From Granulicella sp. L46 (GTDB lineage: Bacteria > Acidobacteriota > Terriglobia > Terriglobales > Acidobacteriaceae), in assembly GCF_009765785.1 (NCBI RefSeq), contig NZ_LMUT01000016.1, positions 70,212 to 134,211 of the forward strand: DNA of 64,000 nt, written 5' to 3'. The position numbers and the translations under genes were made by a program. The notes under the pieces were generated by a model. It had not been told where the DNA came from. It did not search any database and saw only the letters and a program-made list of their open reading frames with translations. This document shows, in pieces, positions 35,607-44,079 of this stretch. Position 1 is the stretch's first letter. Each line of letters opens with the position of its first letter.

Positions 35607-38012
35607 ATGTCAATGCCCAGCCGTCCCGCCCTGGAACTGACGAATGAGCTTCTCACCGCTACGGATTCCTCTGTCCGGGCGCGGTTGATTGCTCTTGCTG
35701 TCGTCGAATCCATCAAGGATAGCGCCTGCCTGGTGCATAGGTTGCTTGAGGGGGACGAGGGACCGATGCTTTTGCCAGTGGGAATGGCGGGGCCGGTGTC
35801 CATGGGGGAACAGATGCTGCCGGCGGACAGCGATCTGGTGCTTCCATTATTGGCCGGGCGCGAGGAATCTTTGGTGTACTCGGGAGCCCAGGTGCCACGG
35901 GAGGAGTATGCCCATGTGAACGTGTCGCGTTCGATCGCTTCGCTGGTGTATGTTCCATTTTCCCAGGCGGGAACTGTAGTGGGGCTAATTGAAGTGTTGA
36001 CGTTTGCGGAACCAATCACTGCGGCGGAGCTGGAACGACTGGCCGACCTGGTGACGCTGGCAGGGCCGGCAATTCTTGCGGCGGAGGAGTTTGAGCGACA
36101 GCGGCAGGATCTGTTGGATTCGGTGCACCGAATGACCCAGCTATATGACCTGGAAAAGTCGTTGAATGCGACGCTGGAACTGGATGCGGTGATCGCGATG
36201 GCGCCGGCGAAGACGTCGGCGATGCTGGAGTGCCAGGCGATGCATCTCTGGCTTTTCGACGGCGATGAACTGCGCTTGATGGCGGCACATGGTGAAGATG
36301 CCACGGTAGAAATAGGGGCGATCCAGACCCCGGATGAAGGCTACGTAGCCACGATGGCGCACGAAGGCGAACCGCTGTTGATTGATGATGCCGAAGACCC
36401 ACGATTGTTGCAACGGAATACTGCGCTGGAGTCGCTTTCCGAGGAGCAGCGGACCGAGCGCGTCACGAACGCGCTGGTCGTGCCGTTGATGCAGGATGAA
36501 TCAGAGGTTGGCGTCCTGGAAGCGGTAAACCGGGGTGGTGGGAAAGTATTTGATGAGGACGATCAATTTTTTCTCTCCGCGATGGCGGAGACGGTGAGCA
36601 ATGCCCTGAAGAACGCCAGCCTGATGCATGCCGAGCGAAAGCTGGAGATATTGGAGGCTCTGGTCCACGTCAGCTCGGAGATTACGTCGACACTGAGGTT
36701 GGACCGCCTGCTACAGATCATAGTGAATAGCCCACAGAGTGTGCTCCCGTATGAGCTGTCCGCGATCGCTTTGGACAACAGAGGTAACTTGCAGCTGAAG
36801 GCTGTTTCTGGGATGGCGAGCATCCCAATGGGCGACGTTCAGGTCGACAGGCTAAAGGATCTTGTGCGCTGGCTGAGTTCGGAGTCGTCAGTGCTGCATG
36901 CCCGCCAAACCGAGCAGGAAAATGCGGAGGAGATCGCGGAGGCGGTGGCACGATACTTCGAAGGCACGGGATATCGCGCTCTGTACGCTTTACCGTTGGT
37001 AGACGACCAGGGACGCGTAGGAATGCTCCTGTATGCGGCGAGCGACCCAGATTTTCTGGACGCCGCGCAGATGGAGATGGTCAAGATTCTGGCGGCCCAG
37101 GCGACTGTAGCTATTCGAAATGCGCTGCTGTATCGCGAGGTGCCGCTGATTGGATTGCTGGAGCCACTGATGCAGAAGAAGCGTGAGATTCTGCGGACCA
37201 GCGGAAGTCGGAGGTTGTTTTACGGCGGGTTGACGGCAGCGGTGCTGCTGTTCCTGCTGTTCTGCCCGCTGCCGATGAGGATATCGGGAGAGGCGACGGT
37301 GGAGCCACAGCACCTAGTGACGATTGCAGCGCCCACCGACGGCAATGTGGAGGCGGTCGCCGTGCGGGAGGGCCAGCGTGTAACGGCGGGACAACAACTG
37401 GGGACGATGAATGACTGGCAGTGGAAGGCGGATCTGGCCGCAACACAGGCAAAGTACGAGGCGGCTGAGTTGGGAATGGAGGCGAGTCTGGCTGGCGGTT
37501 CGGCGCAGGCGGGCGAGGATCGGGCCCAGGTGGAGTATTTGCGGACAGCGGTTGCGAGGGCTCAAAGTCGAGTCGATAGTGCGGAACTGCGCTCGCCAAT
37601 TGATGGCCTGGTGGCGACGCCGGCGTTGCAAAGCGCGGCGGGGGAGCATTTAAATGCAGGGGATCCGTTTGCGAAGGTGCTGGATCTGTCGTCGGTGGTG
37701 ATGGATATTTCGATCGCGCAAAGTGACGTTGCGCTGGTGCGGCCGGGGGACAGAGCCGTTATCAAGCTGGACAGCTATCCGCAGCAGACATGGCGCGGAG
37801 TGGTGAACATTGTTAGTCCTCTTGCGCAGACGGTGAATGATGAGCGCACGTTCGCGGCACGAGTCCCACTGGAGAACAGGAACGCAACCCTGCGTGCTGG
37901 GATGAGTGGACATGGAAAAATTTTCATTGGCTACCGTTCCGCAGGCTATGTTCTGCTGCGCAAGCCGGCGCTTTGGATATGGCAGACATTGTGGAACTGG
38001 ATAGGTTGGTGA
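35607..38012 (+). CDS. GAF-domain/HlyD fusion membrane protein
   Basis: 801 residues with an unusual order. Three GAF-like modules fill about residues 1-520 (the second, LYDLEKSLNATLELDAVIA to AMAETVSNALKNA, is the clearest). One membrane helix follows at ~538-556 (LFYGGLTAAVLLFLLFCPLP). Then comes a HlyD-type adaptor: barrel-sandwich halves EATVEPQHLVTIAAPTDGNV and LRSPIDGLVATPA around a short coiled region, and the beta-barrel SVVMDISIAQSDVALVRPGD. So a cytoplasmic sensory part is joined to a periplasmic efflux-adaptor part. It is the first gene of a three-gene operon with a HlyD lipoprotein (4-base gap) and an M50-HlyD protein. GAF domains bind small molecules or cyclic nucleotides; the ligand is unknown. 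Confidence 0.8.
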   Translation: MSMPSRPALELTNELLTATDSSVRARLIALAVVESIKDSACLVHRLLEGDEGPMLLPVGMAGPVSMGEQMLPADSDLVLPLLAGREESLVYSGAQVPREEYAHVNVSRSIASLVYVPFSQAGTVVGLIEVLTFAEPITAAELERLADLVTLAGPAILAAEEFERQRQDLLDSVHRMTQLYDLEKSLNATLELDAVIAMAPAKTSAMLECQAMHLWLFDGDELRLMAAHGEDATVEIGAIQTPDEGYVATMAHEGEPLLIDDAEDPRLLQRNTALESLSEEQRTERVTNALVVPLMQDESEVGVLEAVNRGGGKVFDEDDQFFLSAMAETVSNALKNASLMHAERKLEILEALVHVSSEITSTLRLDRLLQIIVNSPQSVLPYELSAIALDNRGNLQLKAVSGMASIPMGDVQVDRLKDLVRWLSSESSVLHARQTEQENAEEIAEAVARYFEGTGYRALYALPLVDDQGRVGMLLYAASDPDFLDAAQMEMVKILAAQATVAIRNALLYREVPLIGLLEPLMQKKREILRTSGSRRLFYGGLTAAVLLFLLFCPLPMRISGEATVEPQHLVTIAAPTDGNVEAVAVREGQRVTAGQQLGTMNDWQWKADLAATQAKYEAAELGMEASLAGGSAQAGEDRAQVEYLRTAVARAQSRVDSAELRSPIDGLVATPALQSAAGEHLNAGDPFAKVLDLSSVVMDISIAQSDVALVRPGDRAVIKLDSYPQQTWRGVVNIVSPLAQTVNDERTFAARVPLENRNATLRAGMSGHGKIFIGYRSAGYVLLRKPALWIWQTLWNWIGW

Positions 38013-38016
38013 TGCA

Positions 38017-38973
38017 ATGAATAATTCTTCGTTGTTGCGATGGCCGGTGAGCATTGGGGCGGCGGCCATAGTGTCCCTGCTGACAGTTGCGACTGTTTGC
38101 GGCTGTGACTCGCGGCCGACAGCCCAGCCAGCAGTGGAGGCGGCCACGACGCCGGCGTCGGGGCGAGTGCCAATGCCTGGCGATTCAACTGCACCTAGAT
38201 CGTTCAGCACGTCCGGTCCACTGGTTGCGGAGCAGCAGGCAGATGTCGCTGCTCAACGCGATGGGCGCGTAATAGAGGTTGTGGTAGACATTGGCGATCA
38301 TGTGCGGAAGGGCCAACTCATGGCATTGCTGGACGATCGTGCGCTACTTGCGGCGTGCGACGAGGAGAAGGCAAAGGTAGCGTCGCTGCAGGCTCAGGTG
38401 AAGGAGTGGCAGTCGCAGCAGCAGGTGGATGAGGCTGATCTGCGGCGCGCGGATGCCCTGCGAGCGGACCGCATTCTCAGCGATGAGGACTGGGAGCATG
38501 TGAAGTACAAGCTGGCGGAAACCGTATCGGAAGTAGACCGCTACAAGGCGGATGAGGCGGGCGCTGAGGCCAGGTTGCAGGCGGCAAATCTTCAACTGGC
38601 ACAGTCACGAATCATTGCGCCCTTCACTGGAGTAGTCGGGCGGCGATCCTTGCGAATGGCACAGGAGGTGAAGACAGGGGACGTGCTGTTCTGGGTTACC
38701 GCGGCCGCGCCGCTGCATGTCATGTTTACGGTGCCGGAGTCGGCGATGCGAGCGTTCGAGCGCGGAGCGAGCTTGGTGCTTACGACGGAGGATTATCCGA
38801 GGCTAAAACAGAAGGGTCGAGTGTATCGGGTAAGTCCAGTGGTAGATCCGGCGAGTGGAAGCGTGCAGGTCATTGGTGAGGTAATCGACCCGTCGCCACT
38901 GCTAAAGCCGGGAATGACGATGCAGGTGCGGGCAGCGGTTAGCGCGAAAGACACGGTGGCGCAAGAGCGATGA
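38017..38973 (+). CDS. HlyD/RND-type periplasmic adaptor, probable lipoprotein
   Basis: 318 residues. An N-terminal hydrophobic segment ends TVATVCGCDS, giving a plausible lipobox with Cys at +1. The lipoyl halves (VAEQQADVAAQRDGRVIEVV and SRIIAPFTGVVGRRSL), an alpha-hairpin and a beta-barrel (PLHVMFTVPESAMRAF) follow. It ends with the membrane-proximal strands (VDPASGSVQVIGEVIDP). No RND pump or ABC transporter is in the operon; the partner is presumably the M50-HlyD protein, whose gene overlaps this one by 4 bases (ATGA). It starts at ATG 38017, 4 bases after the upstream stop. Confidence 0.85.
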   Translation: MNNSSLLRWPVSIGAAAIVSLLTVATVCGCDSRPTAQPAVEAATTPASGRVPMPGDSTAPRSFSTSGPLVAEQQADVAAQRDGRVIEVVVDIGDHVRKGQLMALLDDRALLAACDEEKAKVASLQAQVKEWQSQQQVDEADLRRADALRADRILSDEDWEHVKYKLAETVSEVDRYKADEAGAEARLQAANLQLAQSRIIAPFTGVVGRRSLRMAQEVKTGDVLFWVTAAAPLHVMFTVPESAMRAFERGASLVLTTEDYPRLKQKGRVYRVSPVVDPASGSVQVIGEVIDPSPLLKPGMTMQVRAAVSAKDTVAQER

Positions 38974-41132
38974 ATCTCAGTGAGGCGCTGGACGCAGCAT
39001 TACCGGAGATCCCTAAGGTGCGGCTCTCTCGTGCGCGTCCTCCTCGTCTTGATCCAGAGCTGGTGACACGTGAAGACGTGCTCGACGGAGAACCCATCGT
39101 TGGGATCCTGCAGCGTAGCAAGGGTAGCTTTTTTCGTTTTCAGCCGCCGCAGTGGCAGCTGGCACAGTTGTTTGATGGGATCCGCAGCTACGACGAAATA
39201 GCGCAGAAGTTTAACGAGGAACAGGGTGGCGCTATGACGGCGCGCGAAGCGGAGGAGTTTGCGACCATCCTGGACGAGGCCGGTTTCTGGTTCAAGACAC
39301 CTCAGGAAAAGAATATTGCGTACAGCGCCCGGCTCAAGGCGGAAAGAGGACGAAAAGCGAATCGAACCTCGAAGATCAACTTGGCGCACATCAGCTTTAC
39401 AGCCTGGGACCCGGATAAGTATCTAACGTGGCTGGACGGGATCGTGGGGAAATTCATCTATAGCCGCTGGTGTGTCCTTGTGGTGGTGTTGCTGTTCTGC
39501 TTTGAGGGTGCGGTCTTCGTGGCTAAGTGGAAGGATTTTGGTCCGGATATTCCGCTGTACTACAACTTCACGCACAAGACATTTGCGGACTTTGCTGAGT
39601 TCTGGGTATTGTTGTTCGGCCTTGGATTCATTCACGAGTCCGCTCATGGTTTGACTTGCAAGCATTATGGCGGCGAAGTCCACAATATGGGGCTAATGTT
39701 TCTGTACCTGACGCCTGCGTTTTTTGTGGACGTAACCGAGACGTGGGTGTCGGCGACCAAGATTCAGCGGCTGGCAACGATCATTGCGGGAATCTGGGTG
39801 GAGATGGTGGTGTGTGGGGTGGCGATGATCGTGTGGACGAGTACGCAACCTAGCGCGTTTGTGCACGATCTCGCATACAAGGTGATTTTGATTACCGGCT
39901 TGGCGGTCATCGTAATGAATCTGAATCCGTTGTTGAAGCTTGACGGATATTACTTTCTTACCGAGCTGATTGAGATCCCTGATCTGAAGGAACGGTCGAC
40001 TAGTTTTGTTTCCGCGTGGTTTCAGAGCAGTATTCTGCGGCTTCCGGCTGAAGTGCCATCGGTGCCGCGGCGGCGTGCTCCGCTGTTTGTTGTCTATGCG
40101 TTGGTCTCCGGGGCATACAGCTACATGATGCTCTTCTTTGTGATCCGGTTTTCCTACAATGTAAGCTCCAAATTTGTGGAGGAGTTTGCTTTGATTCCCG
40201 CGGGCGCTATGGCAATTGCGATTTTTCGAGGCCGGTTGAAATCGCTGGCTGGCGTGGCGAAGGAATTTGGGAAAACCCACATGAACGGACGATTTTGGTG
40301 CCGACCACGGACGCTGGGAGCTGCGTTGGCATTGCTCGTAGTCCTGTTTGTACCAGTAATGCGGGATCGTGTGAATGCATACTTTGTCGTTGAAGCCGCG
40401 AATCCCGTGACGTTGCATGCGCCTGTCAACGGAAAAGTGGAAGCGGTGTACGTGCACGAGGGGGAGACGGTGCGGAGCGGGCAGCTACTGCTGCATATGT
40501 CGAGTCCGGACGTCGCGACGATGGCTTCGAACTCGCAGGCGGCGATAGGTTCGGCGCGCTACCACGCGGTCGAGGCGCAGCTCGGGGGACGGTCGATTGG
40601 CGCGTCAGCTGCGGAAGAGGCTGGCGCGCGACGGTCTGGGGATCTGGCGGAGGAAGCGCAAGCTCTGCTATCGGTGAGAGCGCCTGTGGACGGACGCGTG
40701 GTTACTCCACAGCCGGTTGGATTGATGTATCAACAAGTTGGTTCCGGCGAGCCGTTGCTTACGATTGCCGGTGGAGATTCGGGGCTAGCGATTGAGCGGA
40801 TGCGGCTCTACATTCCTGCAGGCGAGATAAATCGGATTCGCCCCGGCGATGAAGTGTCGATAGCGCTACCAGGGGCTTTCTCATTTTTGCGCTTGCGCCT
40901 GACGTCAATCGAGGGAGAAGCTTCTACGCTGCCGAAGGGCCTTGTAGCGCATCAAGACTATAAAGGGATCGTGCTGCCGACGTTCTATTGTGCTCAACTT
41001 GAATTGCCGCCAGGAAGTCCACGTTTGGCACTGGGTACCGTCGGTCCAGCGAAAGTGTTTGGTGCGCGACGAAGTCTCGCCGGACGCGCTGAACAGATAG
41101 TGATGGACGTAGCCCGCACGCATGTTTGGTAG
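38970..41132 (+). CDS. PqqD-M50 (site-2 protease-like)-HlyD membrane protein
   Basis: 720 residues in three parts. Residues ~10-115 look like a PqqD-type peptide-binding module (GILQRSKGSFFRFQPPQWQL, IRSYDEIAQKFNEEQGG). Residues ~150-480 hold about seven to eight membrane helices with the M50 zinc motif HESAH (H222, E223, H226) and the second-site NLNPLLKLDGYYF (D325). Residues ~490-720 form a HlyD-like barrel-sandwich and beta-barrel (LHAPVNGKVEAVYVHEGETV, VRAPVDGRVVTPQPV). M50 proteins cleave peptides within the membrane. This combination, close to a small peptide gene, points to maturation and export of that peptide. All catalytic residues are present. Confidence 0.85.
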   Translation: MNLSEALDAALPEIPKVRLSRARPPRLDPELVTREDVLDGEPIVGILQRSKGSFFRFQPPQWQLAQLFDGIRSYDEIAQKFNEEQGGAMTAREAEEFATILDEAGFWFKTPQEKNIAYSARLKAERGRKANRTSKINLAHISFTAWDPDKYLTWLDGIVGKFIYSRWCVLVVVLLFCFEGAVFVAKWKDFGPDIPLYYNFTHKTFADFAEFWVLLFGLGFIHESAHGLTCKHYGGEVHNMGLMFLYLTPAFFVDVTETWVSATKIQRLATIIAGIWVEMVVCGVAMIVWTSTQPSAFVHDLAYKVILITGLAVIVMNLNPLLKLDGYYFLTELIEIPDLKERSTSFVSAWFQSSILRLPAEVPSVPRRRAPLFVVYALVSGAYSYMMLFFVIRFSYNVSSKFVEEFALIPAGAMAIAIFRGRLKSLAGVAKEFGKTHMNGRFWCRPRTLGAALALLVVLFVPVMRDRVNAYFVVEAANPVTLHAPVNGKVEAVYVHEGETVRSGQLLLHMSSPDVATMASNSQAAIGSARYHAVEAQLGGRSIGASAAEEAGARRSGDLAEEAQALLSVRAPVDGRVVTPQPVGLMYQQVGSGEPLLTIAGGDSGLAIERMRLYIPAGEINRIRPGDEVSIALPGAFSFLRLRLTSIEGEASTLPKGLVAHQDYKGIVLPTFYCAQLELPPGSPRLALGTVGPAKVFGARRSLAGRAEQIVMDVARTHVW

Positions 41133-41142
41133 TACAAAAGGA

Positions 41143-41166
41143 ATCGGTGACCTTTTGGTCACCGAT
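41143..41166 (-). terminator. Terminator hairpin at the convergent peptide and export operons
   Basis: ATCGGTGACC, loop TTTT, GGTCACCGAT: a perfect 10-bp stem. On the - strand it is followed by TCCTTTTGT, so it fits best as the end of the peptide transcript; it lies 10 bases after the export operon on the + strand and may serve both. Confidence 0.65.
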
Positions 41167-41185
41167 CGTGGATTACGCCTCTACA

Positions 41186-41204
41186 CGCCGTGACTTCCAC
41201 GGCG
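41186..41204. terminator. Second stem-loop just after the peptide gene
   Basis: CGCCGTG, loop ACTTC, CACGGCG: a 7-bp perfect stem that starts 7 bases after the peptide stop codon (- strand). It may protect the 3' end of the peptide mRNA or terminate together with the hairpin at 41143. Confidence 0.45.
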
Positions 41205-41211
41205 CGAGCAA

Positions 41212-41433
41212 TTAAAAGGCGGTGCTTTTCGCCAGGGTGACCTTTGCGAGCTTCCCGGACGACTTCGCGAGATTCGCAGTCGACTTTGCGAGGTTCACGT
41301 TCCTTGCCACTCGCAGCGCGGTGACCATCTTCCCAGCGGGGGCAGCGGGCGATGCGGTTGCGGACTTGGAAGCTTTGATGGCGCTGGGCTTGGCGGTGGA
41401 AGACTTGATGATCGACTTCTTGGAAACTGCCAT
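41212..41433 (-). CDS. Small cationic repeat peptide under a sigma-54 promoter (putative export substrate)
   Basis: 73 residues from ATG 41433, with GAGG eight bases upstream. No Asp, Glu, Cys, Tyr or Trp; 12 Lys and 2 Arg, so strongly basic. The first ~34 residues are Lys/Ser/Ala/Pro-rich (MAVSKKSIIKSSTAK). The C-terminal 26 are an imperfect repeat built on LAK: NLAKSTA, NLAKSSG, KLAKVT, LAKSTAF. No known family or signal peptide is recognised. A perfect-looking sigma-54 promoter lies about 50 bases upstream, and a sigma-54 activator gene begins behind it. It converges on the GAF-HlyD/HlyD/M50 operon. I infer that it is the substrate of that operon. Alternative: a histone H1-like DNA-binding protein. 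Confidence 0.7.
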   Translation of the reverse strand: MAVSKKSIIKSSTAKPSAIKASKSATASPAAPAGKMVTALRVARNVNLAKSTANLAKSSGKLAKVTLAKSTAF

Positions 41434-41481
41434 GATCGTAACCTCGAATAGGAATTTGAACTGCTGTACGGCTAAATGAAG

Positions 41482-41497
41482 TGCAACCGATGTGCCA
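41482..41497 (-). promoter_or_regulatory. Sigma-54 (-24/-12) promoter of the peptide gene
   Basis: Read on the - strand: TGGCACATCGGTTGCA. The consensus is TGGCACG-N4-TTGCW, and only the seventh position differs. GG and GC are 10 bases apart as required. The start point would be near 41470, leaving a 5' leader of about 35-40 bases with the ribosome site. The sigma-54 activator gene at 41648-43084 ends about 150 bases upstream of the promoter. A CCTCTT (41571-41576)/AAGAGG (41593-41598) inverted repeat lies 75-100 bases upstream and could be the activator site. Confidence 0.8.
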
Positions 41498-41647
41498 AAC
41501 GGATAGCGGATTCCGAAAATTTCTATATAGCCCTCAAAAGAAAGGAGATGTAGGAAATGATCCGGATATTCCTCTTCAGGTCCATTATCCGAAAGAGGTG
41601 AAAAATAAACCATCCATAGGTGAAAAAGTGACTATTCTCAAAAGTCG

Positions 41648-43084
41648 TTACGCCAAGCCGTATTTGCGACACAGATACTTGATACGTTGACCGTCAAGAT
41701 TCAACAGCCGGGCCGCGGCCGCCTTATTGCCCTGAGTGCGACGAAGGGCGGCGTTGAGGAGAGCGACTTCCATCTGCTGAATCTCATGGTCGAAGTCGGA
41801 ACCTGACTCAGGAAGCAGAGCCGCCTCGCTGGCGGCGAGGTTGGTTGCGAGCAGCCGAGATGGCAAATGGGTGGCTTGAATCTCTTCTCCGCGTACCGTG
41901 ATTACCAGGCGCTGAATGAGATTCTCTAACTCGCGAACATTACCAGGCCAGATGTGTTGTTCAAAAGCAGATAGGGCGGTATCGTCGATGTGTTTGATGG
42001 GAACGCCATTGGAGATGCAGTGGGTCTGGAGAAAATGTTCGCACAGGATCGGAATATCGCCGAGACGCTCGCGCAGCGGGGGGAGTTGTATCGGGACGAC
42101 GTGAATGCGGTAGTAAAGATCTTCGCGAAAACGTCCGGTACGGGCCATCTCCTCGAGATCTTCATTAGTAGCGCAGATCAAACGAAAATCGATCTTGCGC
42201 AGCGTGCGGCCGCCGAGTCGTTGGACCATGTGGTCCTCGAGTACGCGGAGGAGTTTGGTTTGAAGGGACAGGGTCAGGGTCGCGATCTCATCGAGGAAGA
42301 GCGTGCCGCCGTCGGCCAATTCAATCTGGCCCGGGCGGGCCTCTGTGGCTCCGGTGAAAGCGCCGCGCTCGCTGCCGAAGAGCTCAGACTCGATGAGATC
42401 CTGGGGAAGGGCAGCGCAATTCAGGCGGATGTATGGCTTGTTCGCGCGGGGGCTAAGAGCCACGATGGCGCGAGCAACTAACTCTTTTCCCGTGCCGCTT
42501 TCGCCGCGAACTAATACGTTGACGTTGCTGCCGGCGACTTGTTGGATGGCATCGTAGACGGTACGCATCGATTCGCTTCCACCGATGAAATCCTGGAATC
42601 GGCTGTTCTCAAAGGCCTGCTGCCGCATATGCTGCCGGGCGGATTCCTCGCTTCGTGTGCGAAGGAGGTCAACCAGAGCCAGTCGAAGCTCCGAGATGTC
42701 GACTGGACTTCGAAAGTGCGCGTCGGCGCCTGCTTCGAGCGCCTGTTTCTCGACCGAACGAGTGCGAGAGCGGCTGAGTGAGATGAGTACGAACTCGCTG
42801 TTAAGCCTACGCAATTCGTTGAGGACAGAGAGGCCGCCGTAGGTGCGCTCGTCGTCGCTATCGCCAGTATCGATATCGAGTAGAACGGCCTGAACCTGGG
42901 ATTCACGCGTCCATCGGGCAAGGTCCTCGTAGGTCTCTCGAAGTACGATCTGAAACCAGGGCATGAGTTCCGGACCCAGGTCTTCGACGAACTGATTATC
43001 TACGGTAACAACGCAGACGACGGGGAGGCGGGAATGCTGTGACAGAGGAGATGCCTTGTCAACTGCACGTCGTCGCGAGGCCAT
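41648..43084 (-). CDS. Sigma-54-dependent transcriptional activator (response-regulator type)
   Basis: 478 residues from ATG 43084; the frame is open upstream but that part is not receiver-like. Residues ~15-140 form a receiver-like domain with a candidate phospho-acceptor Asp70 in AVLLDIDTG. The AAA+ domain has Walker A GESGTGKE (194-201), the sigma-54 contact loop GAFTGA (241-246, intact), Walker B GTLFLDEI and the R-finger region LYYRIHVVPIQLPPLRER. It ends with a Fis-type helix-turn-helix (RTQGNKAAAARLLNLDGQRI). It remodels RNA polymerase bound at -24/-12 promoters. The nearest such promoter is that of the peptide gene directly downstream. No cognate histidine kinase is adjacent. Confidence 0.9.
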   Translation of the reverse strand: MASRRRAVDKASPLSQHSRLPVVCVVTVDNQFVEDLGPELMPWFQIVLRETYEDLARWTRESQVQAVLLDIDTGDSDDERTYGGLSVLNELRRLNSEFVLISLSRSRTRSVEKQALEAGADAHFRSPVDISELRLALVDLLRTRSEESARQHMRQQAFENSRFQDFIGGSESMRTVYDAIQQVAGSNVNVLVRGESGTGKELVARAIVALSPRANKPYIRLNCAALPQDLIESELFGSERGAFTGATEARPGQIELADGGTLFLDEIATLTLSLQTKLLRVLEDHMVQRLGGRTLRKIDFRLICATNEDLEEMARTGRFREDLYYRIHVVPIQLPPLRERLGDIPILCEHFLQTHCISNGVPIKHIDDTALSAFEQHIWPGNVRELENLIQRLVITVRGEEIQATHLPSRLLATNLAASEAALLPESGSDFDHEIQQMEVALLNAALRRTQGNKAAAARLLNLDGQRIKYLCRKYGLA

Positions 43085-43519
43085 GCGCCATAGTAAACGA
43101 AAGATGGAAAATCTCGAACGATAAGGGGCTGCAAGAATGGCGGGGAGCCGAAGGGCGAGATAATCAACTCCCAGGAACCTTTCGGTACGTCTCGCATGCC
43201 TCGTATGCGCTGCAGTTGCGTCTAGGCCGATGGTTCTTCGTGTAAAATCGCCCCAAAAATCCAGTTTGCAGAGAATCCCGGCCAAGTTGGTGAACCGCTT
43301 TGACTCGGCTGTTTAGAGGATCGACCGCGCATAGAGATCCGCATCACAACCAGCTGGAAGCTGCTTACGGAGTGATGCGAATGCTACTAGAGGGGAGAAG
43401 ACGGCTCATACCGCTGCGAGAAACCCGAAACGGCAAGCTGATGATGGAACTCGCCAGCGGCTTTTTCGTGACTGTCACTTCGGTCTATTGCCACAAACCC
43501 CTGACTTCCTTAGGTTTGA
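43085..43519. other. Intergenic region between the sigma-54 activator and tRNA-Asp
   Basis: 435 bases containing no supportable gene. It should hold the activator's promoter (- strand). I did not find a clear -35/-10 or -24/-12 motif in it. Confidence 0.4.
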
Positions 43520-43596
<77 letters not shown>

Positions 43597-44079
43597 CCAG
43601 ATGTTCTATCTTACATTATTTGCGAGCAGGAATGAAACCCTGCGCTCGAACTCAAACACTTCGTAATGCTCGGATCGCGAGGGATGAACTTCCTACCCTC
43701 AATTCGGCGGCCGATCCTGACCTCTCCGTACAGCAATCCAGGCAGTTTACCAAATCTTCGGGTTTGTTCATGTGATTAGACGCATAGTGGATGCTTGGCT
43801 GGACGTGAAATAGTATGACGAATTCAACACGCCGGTATTCAATTGTGCCCGTAGCAGTACATGTTCGAACGTGAGACCCCTATGTACGACGTTGCTGGAT
43901 TTGTTCGTAATCCAGTTTCCGGCTTTGTGCCCAATGCAGAACCATAGGTGTATAAATTGAATTAGATACTTGTCTTACGCCATTGAAAGCCTCCGCAGGT
44001 TATGTACTCAGCGGTTTCATGGATTTACAGCACAAAAGACGTTAGCTCGCGAAAGTGCTAGCCGTCTTTCTGGAGACAA
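43597..44079. promoter_or_regulatory. Upstream region of the cytochrome oxidase operon
   Basis: 483 bases without a gene. A possible extended -10 (TGTATAAA, 43949-43956) lies about 125 bases before the first oxidase gene, with TTGTGC at 43925-43930 as a loosely spaced -35 (20 bases). Just before the ribosome site (GGAG, 44072-44075), AAAGACG (44035-44041) and CGTCTTT (44063-44069) can pair into a leader hairpin. Confidence 0.35.

Noticed and set aside
41434-41613. N-terminal extension of the small peptide up to 41613
   Set aside because: The extension would run through the sigma-54 promoter and has a different, hydrophobic/acidic composition; ATG 41433 has its own ribosome site.
43085-43285. 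Longer start of the sigma-54 activator at 43285
   Set aside because: The extra 67 residues are Arg-rich and unlike a receiver domain; the receiver-like fold begins just after ATG 43084.
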